A DNA stretch of 64,000 nucleotides from Rhizobium sp. GN54 (lineage in GTDB: Bacteria; Pseudomonadota; Alphaproteobacteria; Rhizobiales; Rhizobiaceae). Of this stretch, positions 56,796 to 64,000 are shown piece after piece. Made by a program: the position numbers and the translations under genes. Below the pieces are notes generated by a model. That model searched no databases. It worked only from the letters and a program-made list of their open reading frames with translations, and was not told where the DNA came from. The stretch's first letter is position 1. Each line of letters begins with the position of its first letter. The stretch spans positions 186,001 through 250,000 of the forward strand of contig NZ_JAJNCZ010000004.1 of the NCBI RefSeq assembly GCF_021026345.1. The letters are read 5' to 3'.

Positions 56796-57980
56796 ATGGC
56801 CATCGAAGGAAGCACGACGGAAGCGCGGCAGCCGCGGATCAGGCTCGGCATGGTGGGCGGGGGTGCCGGCGCCTTCATCGGGGCGGTGCACCGCATTGCC
56901 GCACGTCTCGACGATCATTTCGAACTCGTTGCCGGCGCGCTGTCCTCGACGCCGGAAAAATCCGTTGCCTCGGGGCGGGAGCTCGGGCTCGATCCCTCCC
57001 GCTGCTACGGCTCGTTCAAGGAGATGGCGATTCGCGAGGCGAAGCTGAAGAATGGCATCGAGGCGGTGGCCATCGTCACGCCGAACCACGTCCACTACGA
57101 GGCGGCGAAGGAGTTCCTCAAGCGCGGCATCCACGTCATCTGCGACAAGCCGCTGACCTCGACCCTGGGGGACGCGAAGAAGCTGAAGAAGCTCGCCGGC
57201 GAGAGCGAGGCGCTGTTCGTGCTCACCCACAACTACACCGGCTATCCGATGGTGCGCCAGGCGCGCCAGATGGTGATGAACGGCGATCTCGGGACGATCC
57301 GGCTGGTGCAGATGGAGTATCCGCAGGACTGGCTGACCGAGGCGGTCGAGCAGAGCGGGTCGAAGCAGGCCGAATGGCGCACCGATCCCGCCCGCTCCGG
57401 CGCCGGCGGCTCGACCGGCGACATCGGCACCCATGCCTACAATCTCGGCTGCTTCGTCTCCGGCCTCGAACTGGAGGAGCTTTCCGCCGATCTCGACAGC
57501 TTCGTTCCCGGCCGCAAGCTCGACGACAACGCGCATGTGATGATGCGTTTCAAGGAGAAGGACGGCGCACGTGCCAAGGGCATGCTCTGGTGCAGCCAGG
57601 TGGCGCCGGGCCACGAGAACGGACTGAAGGTGCGCGTCTACGGCACCAAGGGCGGCATCGAGTGGGTGCAGGCCGACCCCAACTATCTCTGGTACACGCC
57701 GTTCGGCGAGCCGAAGCGCCTGCTCACCCGGGGCGGCGCCGGTTCCGATGCCGCCGCCGCGCGGGTCTCCCGCATCCCCTCGGGCCACCCGGAGGGCTAC
57801 TTGGAAGGTTTCGCCAACATCTATACCGAGGCCGCACGGGCGATCTTCGCACGGCGCAAGGGCGAAGAGGTCGATCCGGCCGTGATCTACCCGACCGTCG
57901 ACGACGGCGTGAAGGGCATGCTCTTCGTCGATGCCTGCGTGCAGTCGTCGAAGAAGAACGGGGCCTGGGTCAAGGTCTGA
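56796..57980 (+). CDS. Gfo/Idh/MocA family oxidoreductase (YcjS-like)
   Basis: NAD(P)-dependent sugar dehydrogenase, 394 residues. The Rossmann motif GMVGGGAGAFIGAVHRIAA (about 18-36) and CDKPLT (about 115-120, catalytic lysine) are present; GGSTGDIGTHAYNL (about 204-217) carries the expected Asp/His active-site pair. The length and order match the YcjS/IolG-type enzymes. Together with the preceding TIM-barrel protein it may carry out oxidation at C3 and epimerisation of an imported glycoside (inference from the E. coli ycj analogy). Confidence 0.9.
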   Translation: MAIEGSTTEARQPRIRLGMVGGGAGAFIGAVHRIAARLDDHFELVAGALSSTPEKSVASGRELGLDPSRCYGSFKEMAIREAKLKNGIEAVAIVTPNHVHYEAAKEFLKRGIHVICDKPLTSTLGDAKKLKKLAGESEALFVLTHNYTGYPMVRQARQMVMNGDLGTIRLVQMEYPQDWLTEAVEQSGSKQAEWRTDPARSGAGGSTGDIGTHAYNLGCFVSGLELEELSADLDSFVPGRKLDDNAHVMMRFKEKDGARAKGMLWCSQVAPGHENGLKVRVYGTKGGIEWVQADPNYLWYTPFGEPKRLLTRGGAGSDAAAARVSRIPSGHPEGYLEGFANIYTEAARAIFARRKGEEVDPAVIYPTVDDGVKGMLFVDACVQSSKKNGAWVKV

Positions 57981-58119
57981 CCGCCGTCGCGTGTCCGGAA
58001 CGTGCCGGGCGGGGAACTCTTCCTCCCCGGCGTACTTCTCCTCACAATTCGCGCCCTGCTGCCGGCCCGGTCGAACACCGGGCGGGTCGCCCGTCTTTTC
58101 CGGCGGACCGAATGGAACT

Positions 58120-58147
58120 ATCGTGACATACGGAAAAATATAACGAT
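58120..58147. promoter_or_regulatory. ModE/MopA-type molybdenum box upstream of the MolA-like gene
   Basis: ATCGTGACAT (58120-58129), an 8-bp spacer, and ATATAACGAT (58138-58147) form an imperfect inverted repeat with eight of ten positions symmetrical. The 8-8-8 core CGTGACAT-N8-ATATAACG has the layout of the E. coli modA ModE site as I recall it (CGTTATAT-N8-ACATAACG). It ends 25 bp upstream of the start codon, where bound Mo-loaded ModE would block transcription. Confidence 0.68.
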
Positions 58148-58172
58148 TCCGTTTCCATGTTGGGGACCTGGC

Positions 58173-59207
58173 ATGTTCATCAGGGCACTGGTCTTTGCAG
58201 CCACCCTTCTTCTCGCAGGAAACCCGGTGGCGCAGGCGGCATCGTTCGTCGACGCTGCCGGGCGGGTGGTCGAGGTTCCGGACAGGATCGACAAGGTGTT
58301 CGTGGCCGGGCCGCCGGCATCGGTCCTCGTCTATGTGCTCGCTCCGGACAAGCTTGCGGGATGGGTGCGCGAGCCCGGCGAGAAGACCAGGAAATATCTT
58401 CTCCCCGAAGCCCGCGCGCTTCCCACCACCGGGTGGCTGACGGGCAGGGGCGGCACGGCCAATATCGAGGCCGTCCTCGCCTCCAGGCCGGATGTGATTA
58501 TCGATGTCGGAACGGTCAACGACACCTATATCTCGCTGGCCGACCGCGTGCAGAAGCAGACGGGGATTCCTTACGTCCTGATCGGCGGGCGGTTCCGCGA
58601 CACGCCCGGGACGCTCCGCCGGGCGGGCGCCCTTCTGGGCGTGGGCGCCCGCGCCGAAGAGCTCGCCCGCTATGCCGAAGAGCGTCTGGCCGGGGTTCAG
58701 TCGCTGTTGCGGGACATTCCCGAGAGCGAGCGCCCCAGGGTCTATTACGGGCGTGGTCCCAAGGGACTTGAAACCGGGCTCGCAGGCTCGATCAACATGG
58801 AAGTCCTCGAGGTCGTGGGTGCCGCAAACGTCGCCGCCGCCGCGGGCGAGGGCGGCCTGTCGGAGGTGTCGCTCGAGCAGGTCCTTGCCTGGAAGCCCGA
58901 CGTGATCCTTGCAAGCGACGCCCGCTTCGCCGAAACGGTCGGGTCCGATCCGCTCTGGTCGACCATCCCGGCCGTGCGCTCCGGCCGGGTGTACAAGGCC
59001 CCCGACGTCCCGTTCGGGTGGTTCGATTCCCCGCCGGGGATCAACCGGCTGATCGGCCTTACATGGCTCGAATCCGTCCTCTATCCGGATGCCGGCAAGG
59101 TCGATCTGCGTGCGGAGGTGCGGGATTTCTTCAAGCTGTTCTATCACGTCGAACTGACCGAGGCCGATCTCGACGGCTTCGTCGCGGACGCCGGGAGCGG
59201 AAATTGA
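58173..59207 (+). CDS. FecB/MolA-like ABC transporter substrate-binding protein (probable molybdate/tungstate)
   Basis: Class III (helical-backbone) periplasmic receptor of 344 residues. A Sec signal peptide runs to about AQAAS (residue 23), then FVDAAGRVVEVPDRIDKV typical of FecB/BtuF proteins. YYGRGPKGLETGLAGSI (about 190-206) resembles the MolA subgroup as I recall it. Automatic annotation would call it iron-siderophore binding. The Mo-box at its promoter and the molbindin gene next door argue for molybdate or tungstate. It is first of three overlapping transporter genes. Confidence 0.85.
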   Translation: MFIRALVFAATLLLAGNPVAQAASFVDAAGRVVEVPDRIDKVFVAGPPASVLVYVLAPDKLAGWVREPGEKTRKYLLPEARALPTTGWLTGRGGTANIEAVLASRPDVIIDVGTVNDTYISLADRVQKQTGIPYVLIGGRFRDTPGTLRRAGALLGVGARAEELARYAEERLAGVQSLLRDIPESERPRVYYGRGPKGLETGLAGSINMEVLEVVGAANVAAAAGEGGLSEVSLEQVLAWKPDVILASDARFAETVGSDPLWSTIPAVRSGRVYKAPDVPFGWFDSPPGINRLIGLTWLESVLYPDAGKVDLRAEVRDFFKLFYHVELTEADLDGFVADAGSGN

Positions 59208-60256
59208 TCCAAATGGGCGAGACTGGCGCCGCGGATCGGCCGGCGAGGATGCGAGCGGCCGCCGCGTACGGTCTGGCGGCGGCGCTCCTGACCATCGTCG
59301 TTCTCGTCGCCCTGTCGGTCGGCAAGTTCCCGGTGAGCCCGGGAACGACATTCGCGATCCTCTGGAACGGGATTGCAGGAACGGCGAAGGACCTGGACCC
59401 GACGCTCGGCAACGTGATCTGGAATGTCCGCCTGCCGCGGGTGATGGCGGGGCTCTGCGTCGGCGCGGTGCTGGCGGCTGCGGGGGCGAGCTATCAGGGC
59501 GTCTTCCGCAATCCGCTGGTGTCGCCGGACATTCTCGGCGTTTCGGCCGGCGCCAGCCTCGGGGCGGTCCTCGGGATATTCCTGTCGCTGCCGGTGCTGG
59601 CGATCCAGGGGCTCGGTTTCATCGGCGGGCTCTTCGCGCTGGGGGTGGTCTACGCGGTCGGGCTGGCGGTTCGCGGGCGCGATCCTGTCCTGACGCTCGT
59701 GCTCGCGGGAATGGCCATCGCAGCGCTGCTGGCGGCGGGGATTTCGTTGCTGAAGATCCTGGCGGACCCTTACGACCAGTTGCCCGCGATCACCTACTGG
59801 CTGCTCGGTAGCCTCGCCAGCGTCACGAACGGGGATCTGCTGCTGGTCGTCCCCAGCCTCGTCCTCGGCGTTGCCGTCCTTCATCTCCTGCGCTGGCGGA
59901 TCAACCTCCTGTCGCTCGGCGACGACGAGGCGCGCGCGCTCGGCGTGGAGACGCGGTTGCTCCGGCCGGCGCTGATCGTCGCTGCCACCCTGATCACGTC
60001 GGCCTCCGTCTCGATCAGCGGCGTGATCGGCTGGATCGGCCTCGTCATCCCGCACATGGCGCGCATGCTGGTGGGGCCGGACTTCCGGGTCCTGTTGCCC
60101 GCATCCCTCTTTCTCGGCGCGGCCTTCCTCGTCGTCATCGATACGGTCGCGCGCACGGTCTCCACGGTGGAAGTGCCGCTCGGTATCCTCACCGCGGTGA
60201 TTGGCGCGCCCTTCTTCCTCGCACTGCTGGCGACCGGCCGCACGGGCTGGTCGTGA
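59204..60256 (+). CDS. FecCD family ABC transporter permease (MolB-like)
   Basis: Inner-membrane permease of 350 residues, about ten spans. A TTG at 59204 overlaps the upstream stop (TTGA) and has GGAG seven bases before; the ATG at 59213 is less well placed. Family segments include GVFRNPLVSPDILGVSAGASLGA (about 98-120, here cited by parts) and GWIGLVIPHMARMLVGPD. The order and overlap with its neighbours show a single transporter. Confidence 0.9.
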   Translation: MIQMGETGAADRPARMRAAAAYGLAAALLTIVVLVALSVGKFPVSPGTTFAILWNGIAGTAKDLDPTLGNVIWNVRLPRVMAGLCVGAVLAAAGASYQGVFRNPLVSPDILGVSAGASLGAVLGIFLSLPVLAIQGLGFIGGLFALGVVYAVGLAVRGRDPVLTLVLAGMAIAALLAAGISLLKILADPYDQLPAITYWLLGSLASVTNGDLLLVVPSLVLGVAVLHLLRWRINLLSLGDDEARALGVETRLLRPALIVAATLITSASVSISGVIGWIGLVIPHMARMLVGPDFRVLLPASLFLGAAFLVVIDTVARTVSTVEVPLGILTAVIGAPFFLALLATGRTGWS

Positions 60257-61044
60257 TGATCCGGCTGGACGAACTGGCTTTCGGCCATGGCCGGGTTGCG
60301 ATCGGCTCGAAGATGAGCCTGTCGGTCCATGCCGGCGAGGTGCTGGCCGTCCTCGGGCCCAACGGCGTCGGCAAGACGACGCTGTTCAGGACGATCCTCG
60401 GTCTTCAGCGGCCGCTTGCCGGCCGCGTCCTCGTCGACGGGACGGACCTGGCGCAGTGTTCGCGCAGCGAGATCGCGTCGAAGATCGCCTATGTGCCGCA
60501 GGCGCACGGCACGCTGTTTCCGTTCCGGGCGCTGGACATCGTGGTCATGGGGCGGGCATCGAGGCTCACCGCCTTCCAGCAGCCGGGACGCAGGGATCGC
60601 GACCTGGCGTTCGAAGCGATGGCGCGGCTTGGCATCCAGTCGCTGGCGCACCGGCCCTATACCGAGATCAGCGGCGGCGAGCGGCAACTGGTCCTGATCG
60701 CCCGGGCCCTGGCGCAGGAGGCCAGCTTTCTCGTTCTCGACGAGCCGACGGCAAACCTGGACTACGGACACCAGTTCCAGGTTCTCGAGCAGATTCGGCT
60801 GCTGGCCGCAGGCGGAAAGGGAATTCTGCTGTCCACGCACAATCCGGATCACGCCTTCTTCGTCGCCGACCGGGCCGCGCTGATGGCGGGCGGTTCCATC
60901 GTGGACGTGGGCGAACCGCAGCAGGTGCTGACGCCCGCGGCGCTTCGCTCCGTCTTCGGGGTCGACGTCGTCGTCGGCAAGATCGAGGGAAGCGCGCATC
61001 TCACATGCGCGCCCGCCCGTATCGGCGGCGCTCCGCAGGACTGA
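60256..61044 (+). CDS. FecE/MolC-like ABC transporter ATP-binding protein
   Basis: ATPase of the class II importer, 262 residues. Walker A is GPNGVGKTT (about 34-42), the signature is ISGGERQLV (about 138-146), Walker B is FLVLDEP and the switch is STHNPDH. A GTG at 60253 overlapping the permease stop may be the actual start, adding one residue. The C-terminal lobe VFGVDVVVGKIEG is typical of FecE/BtuD relatives. Confidence 0.92.
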   Translation: MIRLDELAFGHGRVAIGSKMSLSVHAGEVLAVLGPNGVGKTTLFRTILGLQRPLAGRVLVDGTDLAQCSRSEIASKIAYVPQAHGTLFPFRALDIVVMGRASRLTAFQQPGRRDRDLAFEAMARLGIQSLAHRPYTEISGGERQLVLIARALAQEASFLVLDEPTANLDYGHQFQVLEQIRLLAAGGKGILLSTHNPDHAFFVADRAALMAGGSIVDVGEPQQVLTPAALRSVFGVDVVVGKIEGSAHLTCAPARIGGAPQD

Positions 61045-61057
61045 GACGGGAGACCCG

Positions 61058-61267
61058 TCAGTCGTCCACAGCGACCATGACGTCGGAGGCCTTCACGACA
61101 GCGTAGGCCTCCTTGCCCGCCGAAAGCCCCAGTTCGGTGACCGCTTCGTTGGTGATCGAGGCGGTGATGACGGATCCGCCGATGTCGATCCGCACATGCG
61201 CAGTCGTCGCCCCCAGCGTCACATCCACCACCTTGCCCTTCAGCCGATTGCGCGCACTGATCTTCAT
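61058..61267 (-). CDS. mop: Molbindin: single Mop/TOBE-domain molybdate-binding protein
   Basis: A 69-residue oxyanion-binding protein, the minimal Mop unit. It begins MKISARNRLKGKVVDVTLGATTAHV, the standard start of molbindins, with the SARN motif that contacts molybdate and the second half ASITNEAVTELGLSAGKEAYAVVKASDVM. It probably stores or buffers molybdate as a hexamer. It is convergent with the transporter ATPase, with a 6-bp hairpin (GACGGG/CCCGTC, 61045-61059) between the stops. Confidence 0.93.
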   Translation of the reverse strand: MKISARNRLKGKVVDVTLGATTAHVRIDIGGSVITASITNEAVTELGLSAGKEAYAVVKASDVMVAVDD

Positions 61268-61452
61268 CGCGGGTAACTCCTTGTTGTTGCTCCGTGAAGG
61301 CGAATCCCTAGCACACTTGCCGGCATGTCGAAATGCCCGGTCCGAAACGAGGCATGCGCAGGTTTGACTTGTCTTCCGTAGAGCTTGCTGCGACGTTGCA
61401 AGGCGAACGTCGCCGCCAGAGGCTGCATTTCTGCAACAGGGAGGAGCAGGTG

Positions 61453-61851
61453 ATGAAGGGTGGATGCCTTTGCGGTTCGGTCCGGTACGAGACCGTGGCC
61501 GCGCCGCTATATTCCGGGTTCTGTCATTGTCGCGACTGCCAGAAGGCGACCGGCACAGGGCACAGCTGCTACATGATCTTCGGCCGCTCGGACTTCTCCT
61601 GGAGCGGCGACGTGCGGTCCTATGCGGTGACCGCCGAAAGCGGCCAGCCGTCCCTCCGGCACTTCTGCCCGACCTGCGGCACCATCGTGCTCGGGTCCGG
61701 GGCGGACGGCGACGATCGCTGGACGATCTATGCCGGCACGCTGGACGATCCGTCGGAATTCGCCCCGCAGGACGCGATCATGACGCGCAGCCGCCAGCCA
61801 TGGGATCACATGGCGGGCAACCTTCCCGAATTCGAAGGCATGCCCGAATAG
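61453..61851 (+). CDS. GFA/CENP-V domain protein
   Basis: A 132-residue zinc protein of the glutathione-dependent formaldehyde-activating (GFA) fold. Zinc cysteines are visible in GGCLCGSVRY (4-13), CHCRDCQ (about 24-30) and FCPTCGT (about 70-76). It follows a GGAGG site. Family members may react with S-hydroxymethylglutathione, but most have unknown roles. It is convergent with trhO. Confidence 0.9.
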   Translation: MKGGCLCGSVRYETVAAPLYSGFCHCRDCQKATGTGHSCYMIFGRSDFSWSGDVRSYAVTAESGQPSLRHFCPTCGTIVLGSGADGDDRWTIYAGTLDDPSEFAPQDAIMTRSRQPWDHMAGNLPEFEGMPE

Positions 61852-61887
61852 GGTCCTCTCCGGAAGGATGAGCGTGCGGTCTTCGGC

Positions 61888-62832
61888 CTACTTGCCGAGG
61901 TGCCGTTCGCCGCGCTTGCGGGCGAGATCCATCTGCAGCTGGCGCTGGCGGAAACGGGCGCGGTCCTCGTCGCTGCGGCTATCGAAGCAATGCGGGCAGG
62001 AGACGCCAGGCTCGAAGGTGGCGGCCTTGATCTCCTCGGCGGTCAGGGGATGGCGGCAGGCGCGGCAGAGCGTGTGTTCGCCCTCCTGAAGGCCATGGGT
62101 GACCGAGACGCGCTCGTCGAAGACGAAGCAGGCGCCCTCCCACAGGCTCTCGTCCGCCGGCACTTCTTCCAGGTACTTCAGGATGCCGCCCTTGAGGTGG
62201 TAGACCTCGTCGAAACCCTGCTCCTTCATGAAGGCGGTCGCCTTCTCGCAGCGGATGCCGCCGGTGCAGTACATGGCGATCTTCGGCTTGTTGTGCAGGC
62301 CCGTATGGTTACGCACCCAGTCGGGAAACTCGCGGAAGGATTTGGTCTGCGGATCGACCGCTCCCCTGAAGATGCCGATCGCGGTCTCGTAGTCGTTGCG
62401 GGTGTCGATGACGATCGTGTCGGGATCGGAGATCAGCGCGTTCCAGTCCCCGGGCTCGACATAGGTGCCGACCACCCGGTTGGGGTCGATGTCCTCGACG
62501 CCCATGGTGACGATCTCCTTTTTCAGCCGCACCTTCATGCGCAGGAACGGCATCTCCGCGGCGTGGCTTTCCTTGTGCTCCAGCGTGGCGAATTCGGGCT
62601 GGGCGCGCAGGAAGGCGAGGACGGTGCGGATGCCCCCTGATGGGCCGGCGATCGTGCCGTTGATGCCCTCGTGGGCGAGCAGCAGGGTGCCGCGCACGCC
62701 GTTTTCCTCGCACAGGGCCTGCAGCGGCGCGCGCAACGCGGCAAAGTGCGGCACGGATACGAAGTGATAGAGGGCCGCGACGAGGAAGGATGCTTCCGTC
62801 CGCGGCGCCGTGTCGGTGTCAATCTCGGTCAT
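61888..62832 (-). CDS. trhO: tRNA uridine(34) hydroxylase (rhodanese-related)
   Basis: Makes 5-hydroxyuridine at position 34 of certain tRNAs (YceA/TrhO). From the ATG at 62832 it has 314 residues: an N-terminal acylphosphatase-like domain ([13 protein letters not shown], then [11 protein letters not shown]-like [11 protein letters not shown]), a rhodanese domain with the catalytic loop [10 protein letters not shown] (about 185-194), and a C-terminal cysteine cluster (CRACRHPL and CPHCFD) that may bind a metal. The frame stays open far upstream but similarity starts here. Confidence 0.93.
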   Translation of the reverse strand: MTEIDTDTAPRTEASFLVAALYHFVSVPHFAALRAPLQALCEENGVRGTLLLAHEGINGTIAGPSGGIRTVLAFLRAQPEFATLEHKESHAAEMPFLRMKVRLKKEIVTMGVEDIDPNRVVGTYVEPGDWNALISDPDTIVIDTRNDYETAIGIFRGAVDPQTKSFREFPDWVRNHTGLHNKPKIAMYCTGGIRCEKATAFMKEQGFDEVYHLKGGILKYLEEVPADESLWEGACFVFDERVSVTHGLQEGEHTLCRACRHPLTAEEIKAATFEPGVSCPHCFDSRSDEDRARFRQRQLQMDLARKRGERHLGK

Positions 62833-62897
62833 GGCCGCTGGAATACAGCTTTGCGCGTTGCGGTGCAATCGGCCCCGTTGCCGCAACACCGCCGCGC

Positions 62898-63800
62898 TCA
62901 GGCGGCATGCCGCCACAGGAGCTCGATGCGGCCGGCGTCCTCGCGGGGATCTTCGGGGAAGAGCAGTTCGGCCAGCGGCAGCGCCTCGGCGCGCAGGCGG
63001 CCGCCCTCGGCGATCATCACGGCGAGCAGGTGCGTCAGGTCCTTCGGCGTGCCGATCTCGCCCGGATGGGCGTCGGCGAAGCTCGTCAGCAGGGCGATGT
63101 CCTGGTTTTCTCCGAGCAGCGTGACGAGCACCCGCGCCTGTTTGCGCGTGCCGTTCAAGGCCGCCGGCCAGGCCTCGGCCAGGAAGCGGCAATGCACCCA
63201 GCGGTCCTGCGTGCGCTTGCGCAGCGTATGGAAGCAGTCTGGCTCGCCGGTCTCCCTGGCCAGCCGGAGCGCTTCGGCGGCCTTGCGGCCGGTCGACCGC
63301 CAGCCGTGGCCGAGAACTTCGGCGGCGCGCTTGTGGCCCCCGTCGATGCGCAGGCGTTCCGCAGCCGCAAGGGCCTCCTTGCAGGTGGATACGGCCTCGT
63401 CCATCCGTTCCTTCGTTACGGCGGTATCGACCATCGTGTCGCGGCGGGCCACCAGCTTCCCGTGGATGCGTTCCAGCGCCATGCGTTCCTCGGCGGTCGA
63501 GGCGGCCTCGCCCAGACGGTGCGCCGTCTCCACCAGCGAGGTGGCGTCGCGGCTCGCCGCGAGGCTGCGGCCCAGCGTGCCGATCCGCTCGTTCTCCCGC
63601 TTCTGGAAGCCCTTGTCGGCAGACGCCACCAGCCGGTAGAGGCTGCGGATGCGCTTGAACTGCTTGCGGGCGGTGTGTATGGCCTCGTGCGGTCCTTCGG
63701 GCTGCTTCTCCAGTGCGTCGAGCGCCCGCGAGAGATATCGGGACGCAACGCGACGGACTTCGCTTTGAAGAGATTTATCCGCTTTGAGACTGAGGCTCAT
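62898..63800 (-). CDS. CHAD domain protein
   Basis: A 300-residue helical protein of the conserved histidine alpha-helical domain family, which binds polyphosphate. The basic helices with regularly placed His/Lys/Arg ([17 protein letters not shown], about 41-57; [18 protein letters not shown], about 188-205) match CHAD signatures. Its start overlaps the end of the CYTH gene by 26 bp. The CYTH-CHAD order is the same as in fused CYTH-CHAD proteins, here as separate genes. Confidence 0.88.
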   Translation of the reverse strand: MSLSLKADKSLQSEVRRVASRYLSRALDALEKQPEGPHEAIHTARKQFKRIRSLYRLVASADKGFQKRENERIGTLGRSLAASRDATSLVETAHRLGEAASTAEERMALERIHGKLVARRDTMVDTAVTKERMDEAVSTCKEALAAAERLRIDGGHKRAAEVLGHGWRSTGRKAAEALRLARETGEPDCFHTLRKRTQDRWVHCRFLAEAWPAALNGTRKQARVLVTLLGENQDIALLTSFADAHPGEIGTPKDLTHLLAVMIAEGGRLRAEALPLAELLFPEDPREDAGRIELLWRHAA

Positions 63801-64000
63801 GAGAGGACCGGAGCGCTCCTTCGGACAGGGCCATTGCCTGGTTGGAATAGCGATAGTCGCCGGTCACCTCCCGCCCAATCCAGTCGGGGATTTCCGGCCT
63901 GTCGGTCTCGTTGCGCAGTTCCACCTCCGCCACGACGAGGCCGCTGTAGCGTCCGCCGTAGACGTCGACTTCCCAGGTAAAGCCCTTGTACGCGACTTCG
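63775..64000 (-). CDS. CYTH domain protein, C-terminal part
   Basis: The visible C-terminal 75 codons end at 63775. They read VAYKGFTWEVDVYGGRYSG, then VVAEVELRNETDRPEIPDWIG and GREVTGDYRYSNQAMA, the C-terminal strands of a CYTH tunnel (the acidic EVE residues bind metal in triphosphatases). The N-terminus lies beyond the window. With the CHAD gene overlapping its end, a tripolyphosphatase-type unit is likely. Confidence 0.82.
   Translation of the reverse strand, partial: EVAYKGFTWEVDVYGGRYSGLVVAEVELRNETDRPEIPDWIGREVTGDYRYSNQAMALSEGALRSSHEPQSQSG

Overview
The window is high-GC chromosomal DNA from an alphaproteobacterium, most likely a member of the Rhizobiaceae (Ensifer/Shinella/Rhizobium-like). 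Three things suggest this: intergenic palindromes that look like the rhizobial RIME family (five full copies and one half copy), a sitABCD operon behind Mur-box-like sites, and the carboxy(nor)spermidine route to polyamines. I saw no rRNA, tRNA, phage, insertion sequence or CRISPR. Nearly all genes are complete; the two edge genes (1-1113 and 63775-64000) are cut by the window.

Layout. 1-5.4 kb: a polyamine-type ABC transporter (binding protein and ATPase) divergent from a GntR/FCD regulator, then gluconokinase and gluconate permease. 5.7-9.6 kb: carboxynorspermidine dehydrogenase and decarboxylase, and an RluB-type pseudouridine synthase with a basic repeat tail at its N-terminus. 9.6-27.4 kb: a large catabolic locus. 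It has a DUF993 aldolase-like gene divergent from a LacI regulator, and then one long same-strand array: Gfo/Idh oxidoreductase, CoA transferase, enoyl-CoA hydratase, aldehyde dehydrogenase, a complete sugar ABC transporter, two GMC oxidoreductases, an SDR, a Dabb protein and glycerate 2-kinase. 27.5-30.7 kb: uracil-DNA glycosylase, nucleoside hydrolase, a DadA-like oxidoreductase. 30.8-34.4 kb: sitABCD manganese transport. 34.6-40.7 kb: a membrane-anchored hypothetical protein, lysS, gltX, a TerC protein. 40-44 kb: a TetR regulator divergent from an EmrAB-type efflux pair. 44-45 kb: a Tat-exported metallophosphoesterase. 45.2-49.3 kb: LacI regulator, xylB, xylA. 49.4-50.5 kb: GlsB-type membrane protein and a methyltransferase. 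50.5-58 kb: LacI regulator divergent from a ribose-type ABC transporter, a sugar isomerase/epimerase and a Gfo/Idh dehydrogenase. 58-61.3 kb: a FecBCD-type ABC transporter with a ModE-like box and a molbindin gene, probably a MolABC-type molybdate/tungstate importer. 61.4-64 kb: GFA protein, TrhO, CHAD protein and the end of a CYTH gene.

The main theme is uptake and oxidative breakdown of carbohydrates, with each module under its own regulator and a recognisable palindromic operator. The best candidate for an undescribed system is the 9.6-27.4 kb locus. It combines sugar import, several oxidoreductases, CoA-ester chemistry and glycerate phosphorylation, and matches no pathway I can name. A LacI operator of the form TTGGAWCGWTCCAA occurs at both promoters of its divergent control region. 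The second notable locus is the iron-type transporter whose promoter and neighbour point to molybdate.
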